A stretch of 64,000 nt of DNA from Burkholderiales bacterium (GCA_016196925.1 JACPWS010000011.1:18735-82734), one strand, 5' to 3'; counted from the stretch's first letter, positions 35,889 through 45,153 are shown. Numbers and translations are program-made. The notes: a model not told the origin generated them from the sequence alone.

Positions 35889-37544
35889 TCAGGCAGCTGC
35901 GGCAGGGTAGGCGCGCTCCATTATCTGTTGTTGTAGACGGCTATCAACGCCGGCGCTCAGGGTGCCGTACACCCGACCGCATTCGGCGTCGAGGCGGCTG
36001 CGCAGGAAGGCGTCGGCGATTTCAGCCGGCGCCTGTTCCAGCATCAGTTGTGCTTGCAATGCCAGCACCAGGGTCTGGGCGAAGCGGCGCGCGCCGGTTT
36101 CGCGCTGTTCTGCATTCAGTTTGAGATAATCGTGCAGCTCGCCGGCCATCTGAGGTATTCCTGCGGCCGGCGAGACCGACAATTGCCCCAGTATCAGCTG
36201 CATGCCTTGCGGGTCGCGCTCTACGGCGCGCAGCACGTCCAGGCACATCACGTTGCCGGAACCTTCCCAGATGGAGTTGACTGGCGCTTCGCGGTACAGC
36301 CTCGCCATAGCCCCGCTTTCCACATAGCCATTGCCGCCCCAGACTTCCATGCATTCGCCGGTGAATTCCAGCGCGCGTTTGCAGATCCAGAACTTGGCGG
36401 CCGGCGTGACGATGCGTTTCCAAGCACGTTGCAGCGGGTCGTCGGGCGCTTCCAGCGCGCCGGCCAGCTTCAGCATCAGGCGGGTGGCGGCTTCGCTTTC
36501 CAGCGCCAGATCGGCCAGCACATTGCGCATCAGCGGCTGGTCCGCCAGCAGATGGCCGAAGGCGCTGCGGTGGCGTGTATGGTGAATGGCCTGTACCAGC
36601 GCCTGGCGCATGATGGCTGCGCTGCCGATCACGCAATCGAGCCGGGTCAGGTTCGCCATTTCTATGATGGTGGGGATGCCGCGTCCTTCGACACCGACCA
36701 GGATGCCGTAAGCATCCTGGAATTCCACTTCGCTGCTGGAGTTCGATTTATTGCCGAGCTTGTCCTTCAGTCGCAGCACCAGCACGCTGTTCTTGCTGCC
36801 GTCCGGACGCCAGCGCGGCACGAAGAAGCAGGACAGGCCGATTTCGGTGTTTGCCAGCACCAGGTGCGCATCGCACATCGGTGCCGAAAAAAACCACTTG
36901 TGTCCGGTCAGCAGATACGCTTCGCCGCGCCCGCCGGCGGCGACCGGGCGGGCCACGGTGGAATTGCTGCGCAGGTCCGAGCCGCCCTGTTTCTCGGTCA
37001 TGCCCATGCCTATCATGATGGCGGTTTTTTGCGTTATCGGCAGATCGCGCGCATCGTGTTGGCGCGAAAACAGCTTGTCTTTCAGTTGGGCAAACAGCGC
37101 CGGCTCGTTTTGCAATACCGGGATGGAGGCGAAAGTCATCGTGGTCGGGCACAGCGAGCCGGCCTCCACTTGCGCCTGCAGATAGTAGCCGGCGGCGCGC
37201 GCCGCCTGTGCGCCGCGGCGCGGCGCCATCCACGGCAGCGCGTGCAAACCTTCCTGACGCAGCAAGCCCAGCAAGCGATGCCAGCTAGGATGGAAATCGA
37301 CTTGATCGATGCGGCGTCCCTGGCGGTCATGGCTGCGCAATTCCGGCAGGTGGCGATTCGCCAGCTCGCCCAGTTCCAGCACTGCATGGCTGCCGAGCTC
37401 CTGGCCGGCGCGCACCAGCGCATCTGCGTGCCAATCCCCGCCGGCGCGTTGCAAGCCGTCCATTAATACCGCATCGCTGGTGAAAATATTGTAGTCTTCT
37501 AGCTCCGGTACCTGGTTGTAGATTTCATGGGTTAGCCATTGCAT
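35889..37544 (-). CDS. aidB: AidB-like acyl-CoA dehydrogenase
   Basis: A 551-residue flavoprotein of the AidB branch of acyl-CoA dehydrogenases. Family features are the N-terminal adaptive segment (VPELEDYNIFTSDAVLMDGL), MGMTEKQGGSDLRSNSTVA, GHKWFFSAPMCDAHLVLA, and CMEVWGGNGYVESGAMARLY followed by REAPVNSIWEGSGNVMCLD. In E. coli AidB protects DNA during alkylation stress and binds DNA with its C-terminal part; that role is inferred here. A TetR regulator is divergent, only 60 bp away, which is different from Ada-controlled aidB and may indicate a metabolic signal. Confidence 0.9.
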   Translation of the reverse strand: MQWLTHEIYNQVPELEDYNIFTSDAVLMDGLQRAGGDWHADALVRAGQELGSHAVLELGELANRHLPELRSHDRQGRRIDQVDFHPSWHRLLGLLRQEGLHALPWMAPRRGAQAARAAGYYLQAQVEAGSLCPTTMTFASIPVLQNEPALFAQLKDKLFSRQHDARDLPITQKTAIMIGMGMTEKQGGSDLRSNSTVARPVAAGGRGEAYLLTGHKWFFSAPMCDAHLVLANTEIGLSCFFVPRWRPDGSKNSVLVLRLKDKLGNKSNSSSEVEFQDAYGILVGVEGRGIPTIIEMANLTRLDCVIGSAAIMRQALVQAIHHTRHRSAFGHLLADQPLMRNVLADLALESEAATRLMLKLAGALEAPDDPLQRAWKRIVTPAAKFWICKRALEFTGECMEVWGGNGYVESGAMARLYREAPVNSIWEGSGNVMCLDVLRAVERDPQGMQLILGQLSVSPAAGIPQMAGELHDYLKLNAEQRETGARRFAQTLVLALQAQLMLEQAPAEIADAFLRSRLDAECGRVYGTLSAGVDSRLQQQIMERAYPAAAA

Positions 37545-37604
37545 GTCACGTCTCCTGTTTTTTGAAATGCGGTGCAGACAGTGTAGCGTGGCGGGCGAGC
37601 GCCT

Positions 37605-38264
37605 ATGTTCGCCTTTGTTGAGGATGATGAAAACGCGATGGTCGAGAGTGTCAGCCCTTTAAAATTGCGCCGCAAGCCGGTGCAGCAACGTTCCAGAATG
37701 ACGCAAAATGCGGTTCTGGATGCCTTTGTTCGGCTTTTGGTCGAAAAAGGCTATGCGCAATTGACCATGCGCGACATCGCCATGGTGGCCGGGGTCGGGC
37801 TGGGGACCTTGTACGAATATTTTCCCGGCAAGAAGTCGATCGCCGCCCATTGCATACACCAGCGCTTTAAAAACGTCGGTACCCACATGCAGGGTTGGAT
37901 AGAAGAGCAGAAAGGCCAGCCGCTGGAAGTCGTGGCGGCGCATCTGGTCGAGAGGATCATCTGTTTGCACGCTGAAAACAGCGCAGAATGGTCGGCTCTG
38001 ATCTTTCTGGAGCGCCAGATTTCCGACGCCGGCGCTTATCAAATCCTGTACCGCCAGATCGTCGGGATCTGGGAGCAGGCGTTTTGCGCCAGCAGCGATG
38101 CCGCCGCGTATGCCGGCAAAAGTGCTGAAGTGGTGCACGCCGCCGTGTATGGCGTGCTGTACCAGAAGCTGATGCTGGCGCCGCACAGATTGCAGGAAGC
38201 CGGGTTTGCGGCCCAGCTCAGGGCGCTGGTGCTCGGATATTTGCAAGTCTCGCTGCCCGAATAA
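37605..38264 (+). CDS. TetR-family regulator
   Basis: Up to 219 residues. The helix-turn-helix is VLDAFVRLLVEKGYAQLTMR, DIAMVAGVGLGTLYEYFPGK, KSIAAHCI, the standard TetR pattern. The C-terminal part is a diverged ligand-binding domain. Start at 37605 is assumed; ATG at 37638 (MVESVSPLK) is an alternative and closer to the usual length. Divergent from aidB and 14 bp upstream of dnaX, so it may regulate aidB and read through into dnaX. Confidence 0.88.
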   Translation: MFAFVEDDENAMVESVSPLKLRRKPVQQRSRMTQNAVLDAFVRLLVEKGYAQLTMRDIAMVAGVGLGTLYEYFPGKKSIAAHCIHQRFKNVGTHMQGWIEEQKGQPLEVVAAHLVERIICLHAENSAEWSALIFLERQISDAGAYQILYRQIVGIWEQAFCASSDAAAYAGKSAEVVHAAVYGVLYQKLMLAPHRLQEAGFAAQLRALVLGYLQVSLPE

Positions 38265-38278
38265 GGTAAAATCGCGGG

Positions 38279-40327
38279 ATGTCTTATCAAGTCCTAGCCC
38301 GAAAATATCGCCCCAAAAGCTTTGAAACGCTGGTGGGGCAGGAGCACGTGGTCCGTGCCTTATCCCATGCGCTGGAGCAGCAGCGGCTGCATCACGCCTA
38401 TTTATTCACCGGTACGCGCGGGGTCGGCAAGACCACACTGTCGCGCATCCTGGCGAAATCCTTCAATTGCGAAACCGGCATCACCGCCACCCCTTGCGGC
38501 GTGTGCGAAGCCTGTACCGCGATCGACGCCGGCCGTTTCGTCGATTACATAGAGATGGATGCAGCCTCGAACCGCGGCGTCGATGAGATGGCCTCGCTGC
38601 TGGAGCAGGCGATTTACGCACCGTCGAATGCACGTTTTAAAGTGTATATGATAGACGAGGTGCACATGCTGACCAACCACGCCTTCAACGCCATGTTGAA
38701 GACGCTGGAAGAGCCGCCCGAGCACGTCAAGTTCATCCTGGCCACCACCGATCCGCAAAAGATCCCGGTCACCGTGCTGTCGCGCTGCCTGCAATTCAAC
38801 CTGAAGCAAATGCCGCCCGGCCATATCGTCGGCCACCTGGAAAACATCCTGGGTCAGGAACAAATCGCATTCGAAACCCCGGCCCTGCGCTTGCTGGCGC
38901 AGGGCGCGCACGGCTCCATGCGCGACGCTTTGTCGCTGACCGACCAGGCGATTGCCTATGCGGCCGGCAAGGTCACGCTCGATGCGGTGCAAGGCATGCT
39001 GGGCGCACTCGATCAGTCTTACCTGATACGCTTGCTCGATGCGCTGGCGGCGCAAGACGGCAAGGCCTTGCTGGATGTGGCTGATGAAATGGCGGCGCGC
39101 AGCCTGTCGTATAAGGCAGCCTTGCAAGACCTTGGCACTTTGCTGCACCAGATCGCGGTGGCGCAACTGGTGCCGGCCGCGCTGGCGACCGATCTGCCCG
39201 AACGCGAACAGGTGTTGCGCCTGGCGCACAGCTTCGGCAAAGAAGAAATTCAATTGTTTTACCAGATCGCCGTGCACGGTCGCAATGAGCTGGCGCTGGC
39301 GCCGGATGAATATGCCGGCTTCAGTATGACGCTGTTGCGCATGCTGGCTTTCCGTCCGGCCGACGGCGATGCGGCGGTGATTCCGGCAATATCCGGTCAG
39401 CCGCCGGCAGGCCGACCGTCCTTGCCTTCGACGCCGTCGGCGCCATCGTCCACGATCAGGCCGCCGGTCGCTACCCCGGCTGTGCCGTCTGCACCCGTCA
39501 TGCAAGCTGCAGCAACTGCCTCTGCTGCCCAGACCAACCAGCCGGCTGCACGCGTCAGTCCCGCCATGGCAGCGTTGGCAGCGGCCCGTGCCGCCAGCGC
39601 CAAAGCTACGCCAGGCGCGGCCAGGCCAGTTGCACCGGTAGCACCAGTTGCCGCAGTCGTGGCCAGTGCGCCGCTGGCGCCGGTAACACCGACAGCGCCG
39701 GCAGCACCGGTGCAGGCGAGACCGGTTGCGCTGCCTGAGCCGGAACCGGCGGGCATGGACGATATGCCGCCGCCCTGGGACGACGATGTTTTGCTGACGT
39801 CCACGCCGGCGGTGACACTACAGCCGCGCACAGTGGCTGCGCCAGAACCCGCGCCGGCTGTGGCTGTTGCAGCTCCAGTGGTGGAAAGCATCGCCCCGGC
39901 CGCTGCCGATCGTACTTTGTCCATGGCTCCGGTTACCGAGCTGAACTGGGATGGGCAGTGGCCAAGCCTGGCTGCCGCCTTGCCGGTACGCGGTGTGGCG
40001 CAGCAACTGGCGCAACAAAGCGAATTAATCAGCTGCAAGCGCGACGGTAACACCTTTGTCTTCGAGTTGCGCGTGCCGCTGTCGACCTTGTTGTCGGCCG
40101 GCAGCGTCGATAAGCTGGCGGCTGCGCTGACTGAGCGTTTCGGCCAGACGGTACGCGTCGACAGCAAGATAGGCGCGGTTGAGCTGACCGCCAATGCCCA
40201 GGCCGTCGCAGAGCGCGCCGCCCGGCAGCAGGCGGCGGAGCAAGCGATACAACGCGATGGTTTCGTGCAAACCCTGATGCGCGAATTCGGCGCCAGCATC
40301 GTTACCGGCAGCGTACGTCCGGTTTAA
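38279..40327 (+). CDS. dnaX: DNA polymerase III subunit gamma/tau
   Basis: A 682-residue clamp-loader subunit. Starts SYQVLARKYRPKSFETLVGQ. AAA+ motifs: Walker A FTGTRGVGKTTLSR near 45, zinc module with CETGITATPCGVCEAC near 64-79, Walker B VYMIDEVHMLTNHAFNAMLK, sensor ILATTDPQKIP and SRC finger. After residue 365 comes an Ala/Pro-rich linker of about 200 residues, then a tau-like C-terminal domain (560-682) for polymerase contact. I did not find the A-AAA-AAG slippery site used by E. coli to make gamma. Followed by ebfC and recR as usual. Confidence 0.96.
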   Translation: MSYQVLARKYRPKSFETLVGQEHVVRALSHALEQQRLHHAYLFTGTRGVGKTTLSRILAKSFNCETGITATPCGVCEACTAIDAGRFVDYIEMDAASNRGVDEMASLLEQAIYAPSNARFKVYMIDEVHMLTNHAFNAMLKTLEEPPEHVKFILATTDPQKIPVTVLSRCLQFNLKQMPPGHIVGHLENILGQEQIAFETPALRLLAQGAHGSMRDALSLTDQAIAYAAGKVTLDAVQGMLGALDQSYLIRLLDALAAQDGKALLDVADEMAARSLSYKAALQDLGTLLHQIAVAQLVPAALATDLPEREQVLRLAHSFGKEEIQLFYQIAVHGRNELALAPDEYAGFSMTLLRMLAFRPADGDAAVIPAISGQPPAGRPSLPSTPSAPSSTIRPPVATPAVPSAPVMQAAATASAAQTNQPAARVSPAMAALAAARAASAKATPGAARPVAPVAPVAAVVASAPLAPVTPTAPAAPVQARPVALPEPEPAGMDDMPPPWDDDVLLTSTPAVTLQPRTVAAPEPAPAVAVAAPVVESIAPAAADRTLSMAPVTELNWDGQWPSLAAALPVRGVAQQLAQQSELISCKRDGNTFVFELRVPLSTLLSAGSVDKLAAALTERFGQTVRVDSKIGAVELTANAQAVAERAARQQAAEQAIQRDGFVQTLMREFGASIVTGSVRPV

Positions 40328-40378
40328 TCAATAATTCTCTACATTTTCAATAATTCCTTAATTTCAGGAGCACCACTT

Positions 40379-40705
40379 ATGATGAAAAATCAACTCGCCG
40401 GCTTGATGAAGCAAGCCCAGGCCATGCAAGACAATATGAAAAAAGCCCAGGATCAACTGGCCCTGATCGAAGTCGAAGGCCAGTCCGGCGCCGGCATGGT
40501 GAAAGTCGTCATGACTTGCAAAAACGACGTCAAGCGCGTCAGCATCGACCCATCCCTGCTGGCCGACGACAAAGACATGCTGGAAGACTTGGTTGCCGCT
40601 GCCTTTAACGACGCGGTGCGCAAGGCGGAAGCGACCAGCCAGGAAAAAATGTCTAGCCTGACCGCCGGCATGCCTATGCCGCCCGGCTTCAAGATGCCAT
40701 TCTGA
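40379..40705 (+). CDS. ebfC: YbaB/EbfC nucleoid-associated protein
   Basis: A 108-residue DNA-binding dimer of the YbaB/EbfC family. The sequence starts [20 protein letters not shown] and contains [39 protein letters not shown] and the closing [11 protein letters not shown], all typical. CAGGAG at 40365-40370 fixes the start; two adjacent ATGs (40379, 40382) are possible. It stands between dnaX and recR, the common arrangement in bacteria. Confidence 0.96.
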   Translation: MMKNQLAGLMKQAQAMQDNMKKAQDQLALIEVEGQSGAGMVKVVMTCKNDVKRVSIDPSLLADDKDMLEDLVAAAFNDAVRKAEATSQEKMSSLTAGMPMPPGFKMPF

Positions 40706-40707
40706 AC

Positions 40708-41304
40708 GTGAAAAAACTCGGCAGCCTGGAAGCACTGGCGGAAGCCCTGCGCCGCTTGCCCGGCGTCGGGCCGAAGTCGGCGCAGCGCATCGCCTATCAT
40801 TTGCTGCAACACGACCGCGAAGGCGCGTCCTTGCTGGGCCGGGCCTTGCTGCAGGCGGTGGAGCAGATACAGCATTGCGCTTCCTGCAATACCTTCACCG
40901 AGAGCCAGGTGTGCGAAACCTGCCTCGATGCGGAGCGCGATTCCAGCTTGCTATGCGTGGTGGAAACGCCGTCCGACCAGTTGATGATAGAGCAGACCCT
41001 GACTTACAAGGGGCTGTACTTTGTACTGATGGGGCGGCTCTCTCCGCTGGATGGGGTAGGTCCGAAAGACATTCATCTGGAAAAACTGATCGCGCGCGCC
41101 AGCGACGGCATCGTAAAAGAAGTCGTACTTGCCACCAATTTCACCAATGAAGGCGAAGCCACCGCCTATTACATCAGCGAAACCCTGAAGGCGCGCGGTC
41201 TGAAAGTCAGCCGCCTGGCGCGCGGGGTGCCGGTCGGCGGCGAACTCGAATATGTCGATGCCGGCACTATCGCGCGCGCCATGCTGGACAGGCGCAGCAC
41301 TTAA
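40708..41304 (+). CDS. recR: Recombination mediator RecR
   Basis: A 198-residue protein with GTG start two bases after ebfC. It acts with RecF and RecO in loading RecA at gaps. Features: helix-hairpin-helix [19 protein letters not shown], a Cys4 zinc finger ([16 protein letters not shown]), and a Toprim domain with [17 protein letters not shown] and [18 protein letters not shown]. Complete and canonical. The next gene starts five bases downstream and may be cotranscribed. Confidence 0.97.
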   Translation: MKKLGSLEALAEALRRLPGVGPKSAQRIAYHLLQHDREGASLLGRALLQAVEQIQHCASCNTFTESQVCETCLDAERDSSLLCVVETPSDQLMIEQTLTYKGLYFVLMGRLSPLDGVGPKDIHLEKLIARASDGIVKEVVLATNFTNEGEATAYYISETLKARGLKVSRLARGVPVGGELEYVDAGTIARAMLDRRST

Positions 41305-41308
41305 TCCC

Positions 41309-42553
41309 ATGAATGCAAAGACCGGCACCGGCCCATTGGCGGGCATCAAAGTTCTCGAACTCGGCACCCTGATCGCCGGTCCGTTTTGCGCGCGCATGCT
41401 GGCCGAATTCGGCGCTGAAGTCATCAAGGTCGAAGCGCCGGAGGGCGGCGACCCCTTGCGCCAGTGGCGCGTGCTGAAGGACGGTACCTCCTTGTGGTGG
41501 AGCGTGCAGGCGCGCAACAAGAAAAGCATTACCTTGAACATGAAGTCGGCGCAGGGGCAGGCGATCGCGCGCAAGCTGGCGCTGGATGCCGACATCATCA
41601 TAGAGAACTATCGCCCCGGCGTGCTGGAAAAATGGCGGCTAGGCTACGCCGACCTGCAGGCGATCAATCCGGCCACCATCATGGTGCGCCTGTCCGGTTA
41701 TGGTCAGAGCGGGCCTATGAAGGATATGCCCGGCTTCGGCGCGATCGGCGAATCTATGGGCGGTCTGCGTTATGTGTCTGGTCACGCTGACCGGCCGCCG
41801 GTGCGGGTCGGGATTTCCATTGGCGATTCGGTGGCGGCCTTGCACGGCGTGATCGGCGCCATGATGGCTTTGCGCCACCGCGACGTGAGCGGTGGGCGCT
41901 GGAACGGCAAGGGCGGCGCGGAATGCGTGGCCGGCCAGGGCCAGATGGTGGACGTGGCTCTCTATGAGTCGGTGTTTAACCTGATGGAATCGCTGGTGCC
42001 GGAGTTCGACCAGGCCGGCGTGGTGCGCGAACGCACCGGCGGCGCCTTGCCCGGCATCGTGCCTTCGAATACCTATACGACAGGTGATGGCGAAAATATC
42101 GTGATCGCCGGCAATGGCGATGCGATTTTCCATAGACTGATGCTGGCGATAGGGCGCGCCGACCTGGCGCATGATACGCAGCTGACGCGCAACGACGGCC
42201 GCGTGCCGCGCACCGCCGAGATCGATGCCGCGATACTATCCTGGTGCGCCACACAAGATATCGATACAGCCTTGCAGCTGCTCAAGGCAGCCGACGTGCC
42301 GGTGGGGAAAATTTATTCGGTGCGCGACATGATGAGCGACCCGCAATTCCTGGCGCGCCAGATGTTCGAGCAACATGCGTTTGCCGATGGCACGCCGGTC
42401 AAGTTGCCGGCGATCAGCCCGAAACTGTCGGTGACGCCGGGCCAGACGCGATGGCTGGGACCTGAGCTGGGACAGCATAACCAGGAAGTCTTGCGCGGCC
42501 TCGGTTATAGCGAAGCTGAAATTGCGCAGATGGAACAAGATAAAGTGATTTGA
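41309..42553 (+). CDS. CaiB/BaiF family CoA transferase
   Basis: About 414 residues from MNAKTGTGPL. Class III CoA transferase: IKVLELGTLIAGPFCARMLA, EFGAEVIKVEAPEGGDPLRQ, NYRPGVLEKW, LSGYGQSGPMKDMPGFGAIG and the catalytic Asp in MVDVALYESVFNLMES. Between ALRHRDVSGG and GQMVDVALYE an extra stretch (RWNGKGGAECVAG) interrupts what is usually a short loop; it stays in frame. Substrates cannot be named. It follows recR by four bases and precedes a tiny membrane-protein gene. Confidence 0.9.
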   Translation: MNAKTGTGPLAGIKVLELGTLIAGPFCARMLAEFGAEVIKVEAPEGGDPLRQWRVLKDGTSLWWSVQARNKKSITLNMKSAQGQAIARKLALDADIIIENYRPGVLEKWRLGYADLQAINPATIMVRLSGYGQSGPMKDMPGFGAIGESMGGLRYVSGHADRPPVRVGISIGDSVAALHGVIGAMMALRHRDVSGGRWNGKGGAECVAGQGQMVDVALYESVFNLMESLVPEFDQAGVVRERTGGALPGIVPSNTYTTGDGENIVIAGNGDAIFHRLMLAIGRADLAHDTQLTRNDGRVPRTAEIDAAILSWCATQDIDTALQLLKAADVPVGKIYSVRDMMSDPQFLARQMFEQHAFADGTPVKLPAISPKLSVTPGQTRWLGPELGQHNQEVLRGLGYSEAEIAQMEQDKVI

Positions 42554-42567
42554 AAAAAGGTGGCGCG

Positions 42568-42723
42568 ATGAACAGGAATTTCCTCAAGCACTTCGTGATC
42601 GCGCTGATTCTGTTCCTGCTCGGTTACTTCAGCTTTAATCGCAAGTTGTCCGGAACCGATGGGCAGCCGCCGGCCCTCACACCGGCATCTCAGTCCGCTA
42701 CAGCGTCTTCAGGTACTCCCTGA
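42568..42723 (+). CDS. 51-residue single-pass membrane protein
   Basis: A short reading frame beginning MNRNFLKHFVIALILFLLGY, then FSFNRKLSG and a Pro/Thr/Ser-rich tail ending SSGTP. AAAAAAGG at 42553-42560 is a good ribosome site, and basic residues before the hydrophobic helix (residues 9-23) suit an N-in anchor with a short periplasmic tail. It starts 14 bp after the CoA transferase stop, on the same strand, and its 3' end overlaps convergent marC by 26 bp. I recognise no family; coding status rests on ribosome site, codon use and sensible topology. Confidence 0.6.
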   Translation: MNRNFLKHFVIALILFLLGYFSFNRKLSGTDGQPPALTPASQSATASSGTP

Positions 42724-43297
42724 TACCCGCCAGCAGCATTTCTACCGACATTGCCGTCAAAATCAAGCCCATCAGGCGTTCGAACGCCGTCATGGCGCGT
42801 TCGCCCAAGACTTTTTGCATGCGCTCCGCGCTCAGCAGTACGATCAGCCAGACCAGCGCTACCGCAGTCAGCGCCGCCACGTGCAGCGCCAGGTCGCGCC
42901 GGCTGTCCGAAGAAAACAGCAAGACCGTCGCCAGTGCCGACGGGCCGGCCAGCGCCGGGATCGCCAGCGGCACGATAAACGGTTCGTGATCGCCTTCGAC
43001 ATCGCCGAAGATGCCTCCTTCCTGAGGAAATACCATGCGCAAGGCGATCAGGAACAGGATCACGCCGCCGCCTATGCGCAGCGACACTTCGGATAGCTGC
43101 AAGGCGGACAGGAAGTGTTTTCCGAAAAACATAAACAGCAACAACAGCACGAAGGCAATCGCGCACTCGCGCACCACCACGCGCCAGCGCCGTTCCGGCG
43201 CCACATGTGAGAGCGCGCTGACGAAAATCGGGACGTTGCCGAAGGGGTCGGTCACCAGGATCAGCAAGATCAGCGATTGGAAAAAATCATGGGTCAT
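42698..43297 (-). CDS. MarC/UPF0056 family membrane protein
   Basis: A 199-residue inner-membrane protein with six hydrophobic helices. LLILVTDPFGNVPIFVSAL near the N-terminus and LRIGGGVILFLIALRM, PLAIPALAGPSALATVLL are the family's signature stretches. The function of MarC proteins is not established despite the historical antibiotic-resistance name. Its start overlaps the elbB stop by four bases (ATGA), so the two are translationally coupled. Confidence 0.93.
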   Translation of the reverse strand: MTHDFFQSLILLILVTDPFGNVPIFVSALSHVAPERRWRVVVRECAIAFVLLLLFMFFGKHFLSALQLSEVSLRIGGGVILFLIALRMVFPQEGGIFGDVEGDHEPFIVPLAIPALAGPSALATVLLFSSDSRRDLALHVAALTAVALVWLIVLLSAERMQKVLGERAMTAFERLMGLILTAMSVEMLLAGIREYLKTL

Positions 43298-43959
43298 GGC
43301 GTGTGGCCCTTCGCCAGCGCCAGCGTCGTGGCCACCGCGGCTTCGATGCCGCTGGCGGCTTCAGCGATGTTTTGCGCCAGCATATAGGCCGGCGTGCTGA
43401 CCACCTTGTGTTTCTGGTCGACCACGAATTCATGCACCGGACAGCTGATATGCTGCCCGCCCATCGCTTCGATTTGCTTGGCCGTGGCGGCATCCGTGCC
43501 TATGGTAAGTTTGACGCCGGGGCCGTAAATCTGCGGAATCAGCGCCGGTGCGATGCAGATATAACAGGCCGGCTTGCCTGCCTGCGCCATGGCGCTGGCA
43601 AAACGCAGCACGTCCGGCTGCACCGTGCAAGCCGCACCCTTGTCGGCGAAATCGGAGAGATTGGTGGCGGCGCCGTAGCCGCCAGGGAAAAATGCTGCAG
43701 CGTAATCGCCGCTATCGGCCAGGGCGATGTCCTTGATCTTGCCGCGCGCGATGCGGGCCGCTTCCACCAGTACATTGCGGGTTTCGCCGGCGGCCGCTTC
43801 GCCGCTCAGATGGTTAACCACGCGCGCTTGCGGAATGTCGGGAGCCAGAAATTCGATCTCGGCGCCGGCGCGCGTCAGGGCCAGCATGGTCAGCACACTT
43901 TCGTGTATCTCGGCGCCGTCGGATACGCCACAACCGGACAAGACTACGGCTACTTTCAT
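43294..43959 (-). CDS. elbB: ElbB/glyoxalase III-like protein (DJ-1/GATase superfamily)
   Basis: About 221 residues from MKVAVVLSGC. The family hallmark GCGVSDGAEIHESVLTMLAL is at the N-terminus; later come FLAPDIPQARVVNHL, DYAAAFFPGGYGAATNLSDF, and PACYICIAPALIPQIYG with the nucleophile Cys in ICIAP. E. coli ElbB is a small glyoxalase with uncertain physiological role, first linked to isoprenoid synthesis. An upstream start at 44028 is less likely. Coupled to marC. Confidence 0.92.
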   Translation of the reverse strand: MKVAVVLSGCGVSDGAEIHESVLTMLALTRAGAEIEFLAPDIPQARVVNHLSGEAAAGETRNVLVEAARIARGKIKDIALADSGDYAAAFFPGGYGAATNLSDFADKGAACTVQPDVLRFASAMAQAGKPACYICIAPALIPQIYGPGVKLTIGTDAATAKQIEAMGGQHISCPVHEFVVDQKHKVVSTPAYMLAQNIAEAASGIEAAVATTLALAKGHTP

Positions 43960-44180
43960 GATCGCACCTTTAATGTGAGAGAGGAGGGAAAGCCACCGAT
44001 TCTGCTGCCGAAGCCGGTTCCATGTCAACCGGACTGCCCCGTCGCACGGCGGCGCGGGATAAATAGACGGGAGGCACCAGCGCAGGACGAAAGAATCGCG
44101 TTACCATTGAGCCTTTCTCAAAAGGCGAACGCTCGTCTTTTTCATCAACGAGTAAATGACGGCGAGATGGCAGCGACACC

Positions 44181-44369
44181 ATGAGTGAACAAAAAGAACG
44201 CCCCGATACCCCTTGTGTGGCGGTGTGCTCGACCACCTTCGACGACGTCTGCCGCGGCTGCGGGCGCACCGTGGCCGAAGTGGCGGATTGGGTGTTTATG
44301 TGCCAGCAGCAAAAAGACCAGGTCTGGGCGCGCATACTGGCAGAGGGCTATCCGCGCCGCAATACCTGA
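44181..44369 (+). CDS. DUF1289 small cysteine-rich protein
   Basis: A 62-residue protein with the DUF1289 pattern: TPCVAVCSTTFDDVCRGCGR followed by TVAEVADWVFMCQQQKDQVW and a basic end. The four N-terminal cysteines (CxxxC and CxxC) are set to hold a metal or Fe-S cluster. Function unknown; similar to E. coli YdhL. Divergent from elbB. Confidence 0.92.
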   Translation: MSEQKERPDTPCVAVCSTTFDDVCRGCGRTVAEVADWVFMCQQQKDQVWARILAEGYPRRNT

Positions 44370-44433
44370 GGCAGGCACAAGAAAATTCAGCGCCATGCGG
44401 CCGGCGTTTGCGCCGTTTGCCCTTGGATGACAT

Positions 44434-44524
44434 AAATATACTGCCCCCAGTATATTTTGAAGGCCAATGAATACGCGGACGACAGCGCATATGTTGTAAT
44501 TTTTTGGGGGAGTATGTGGATAAA
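44434..44524. repeat. Intergenic repeat element, copy B, with a perfect palindrome
   Basis: AAATATACTG (44434-44443), CCCC, CAGTATATTT (44448-44457) form a perfect 10-bp-armed palindrome. TTTTTTGGGGGAGTATGTGG follows at 44500-44519. Both blocks have counterparts at 17164-17243. The rest of 44370-44668 has no gene; the gspG promoter presumably lies in its right half. Confidence 0.55.
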
Positions 44525-44668
44525 CTGGTTTTTTTGTTGCTATGCGAAACAGAAAATAGCCATGAACACCGACTCCCGCTTTATACTGCTGTCGCTTGCT
44601 TGTTGTTAGGCTGGTAATGCGGCCGGAATTTTTTGTTCAGACTCTACCTTACTCACAGAAACGTTTTT

Positions 44669-45139
44669 ATGTTCAAGTCACCTACTGTCGCAGCGACACC
44701 GCGTTTAGCCAGATTTCCGCGCCTGGCATCAGGCTTCACTCTCATCGAAATCATGGTGGTGGTGGTCATCATGGGCATACTCGCCGCCCTGGTGGTGCCC
44801 AAGCTGATGGGGCGCACCGACGACGCGCGTATCGCGGCGGCCAAGCAAGACATTTCCACCCTGATGCAGGCGCTGAAATTGTATAGACTGGATAACCAGC
44901 GTTATCCGACGACCGAACAAGGCTTGCAGGCGCTGATCGTCAAGCCGACCACCGGACCGGCCGCGAATGGCTGGAAAACCGGCGGTTATATCGATAAGTT
45001 GCCTAAAGACCCGTGGGGCACTCCTTATCAATATTTGTCTCCCGGCATTAAAGGGGAAGTCGACATCTTTTCGCTGGGAGCGGATGGCCAGACGGGCGGC
45101 ACCGGCAACGATGCCGACATCGGTTCCTGGGATATATAA
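44669..45139 (+). CDS. gspG: Type II secretion major pseudopilin GspG
   Basis: A 156-residue pseudopilin from MFKSPTVAAT. The type IV prepilin leader is cut at SG|FTLIEIMVVVVIMGILAA, with Glu5 conserved. The C-terminal part has the GspG signature: KLYRLDNQRYPTTEQGLQAL, LPKDPWGTPYQYLSPG and GEVDIFSLGADGQTGGTG with calcium-site acidic residues. First gene of a twelve-gene T2SS operon; the leader peptidase GspO is not encoded nearby. Confidence 0.97.
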   Translation: MFKSPTVAATPRLARFPRLASGFTLIEIMVVVVIMGILAALVVPKLMGRTDDARIAAAKQDISTLMQALKLYRLDNQRYPTTEQGLQALIVKPTTGPAANGWKTGGYIDKLPKDPWGTPYQYLSPGIKGEVDIFSLGADGQTGGTGNDADIGSWDI

Positions 45140-45153
45140 GGATAAGGCGGCGC

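Noticed and set aside
38279..40327. Programmed frameshift in dnaX
   Set aside because: No A-AAA-AAG heptamer followed by a hairpin was seen in the linker region; only the full-length product is supported.
44434..44457. LexA/SOS box
   Set aside because: The ATACTG-CCCC-CAGTAT palindrome has four bases between CTG and CAG, whereas a LexA site has ten.
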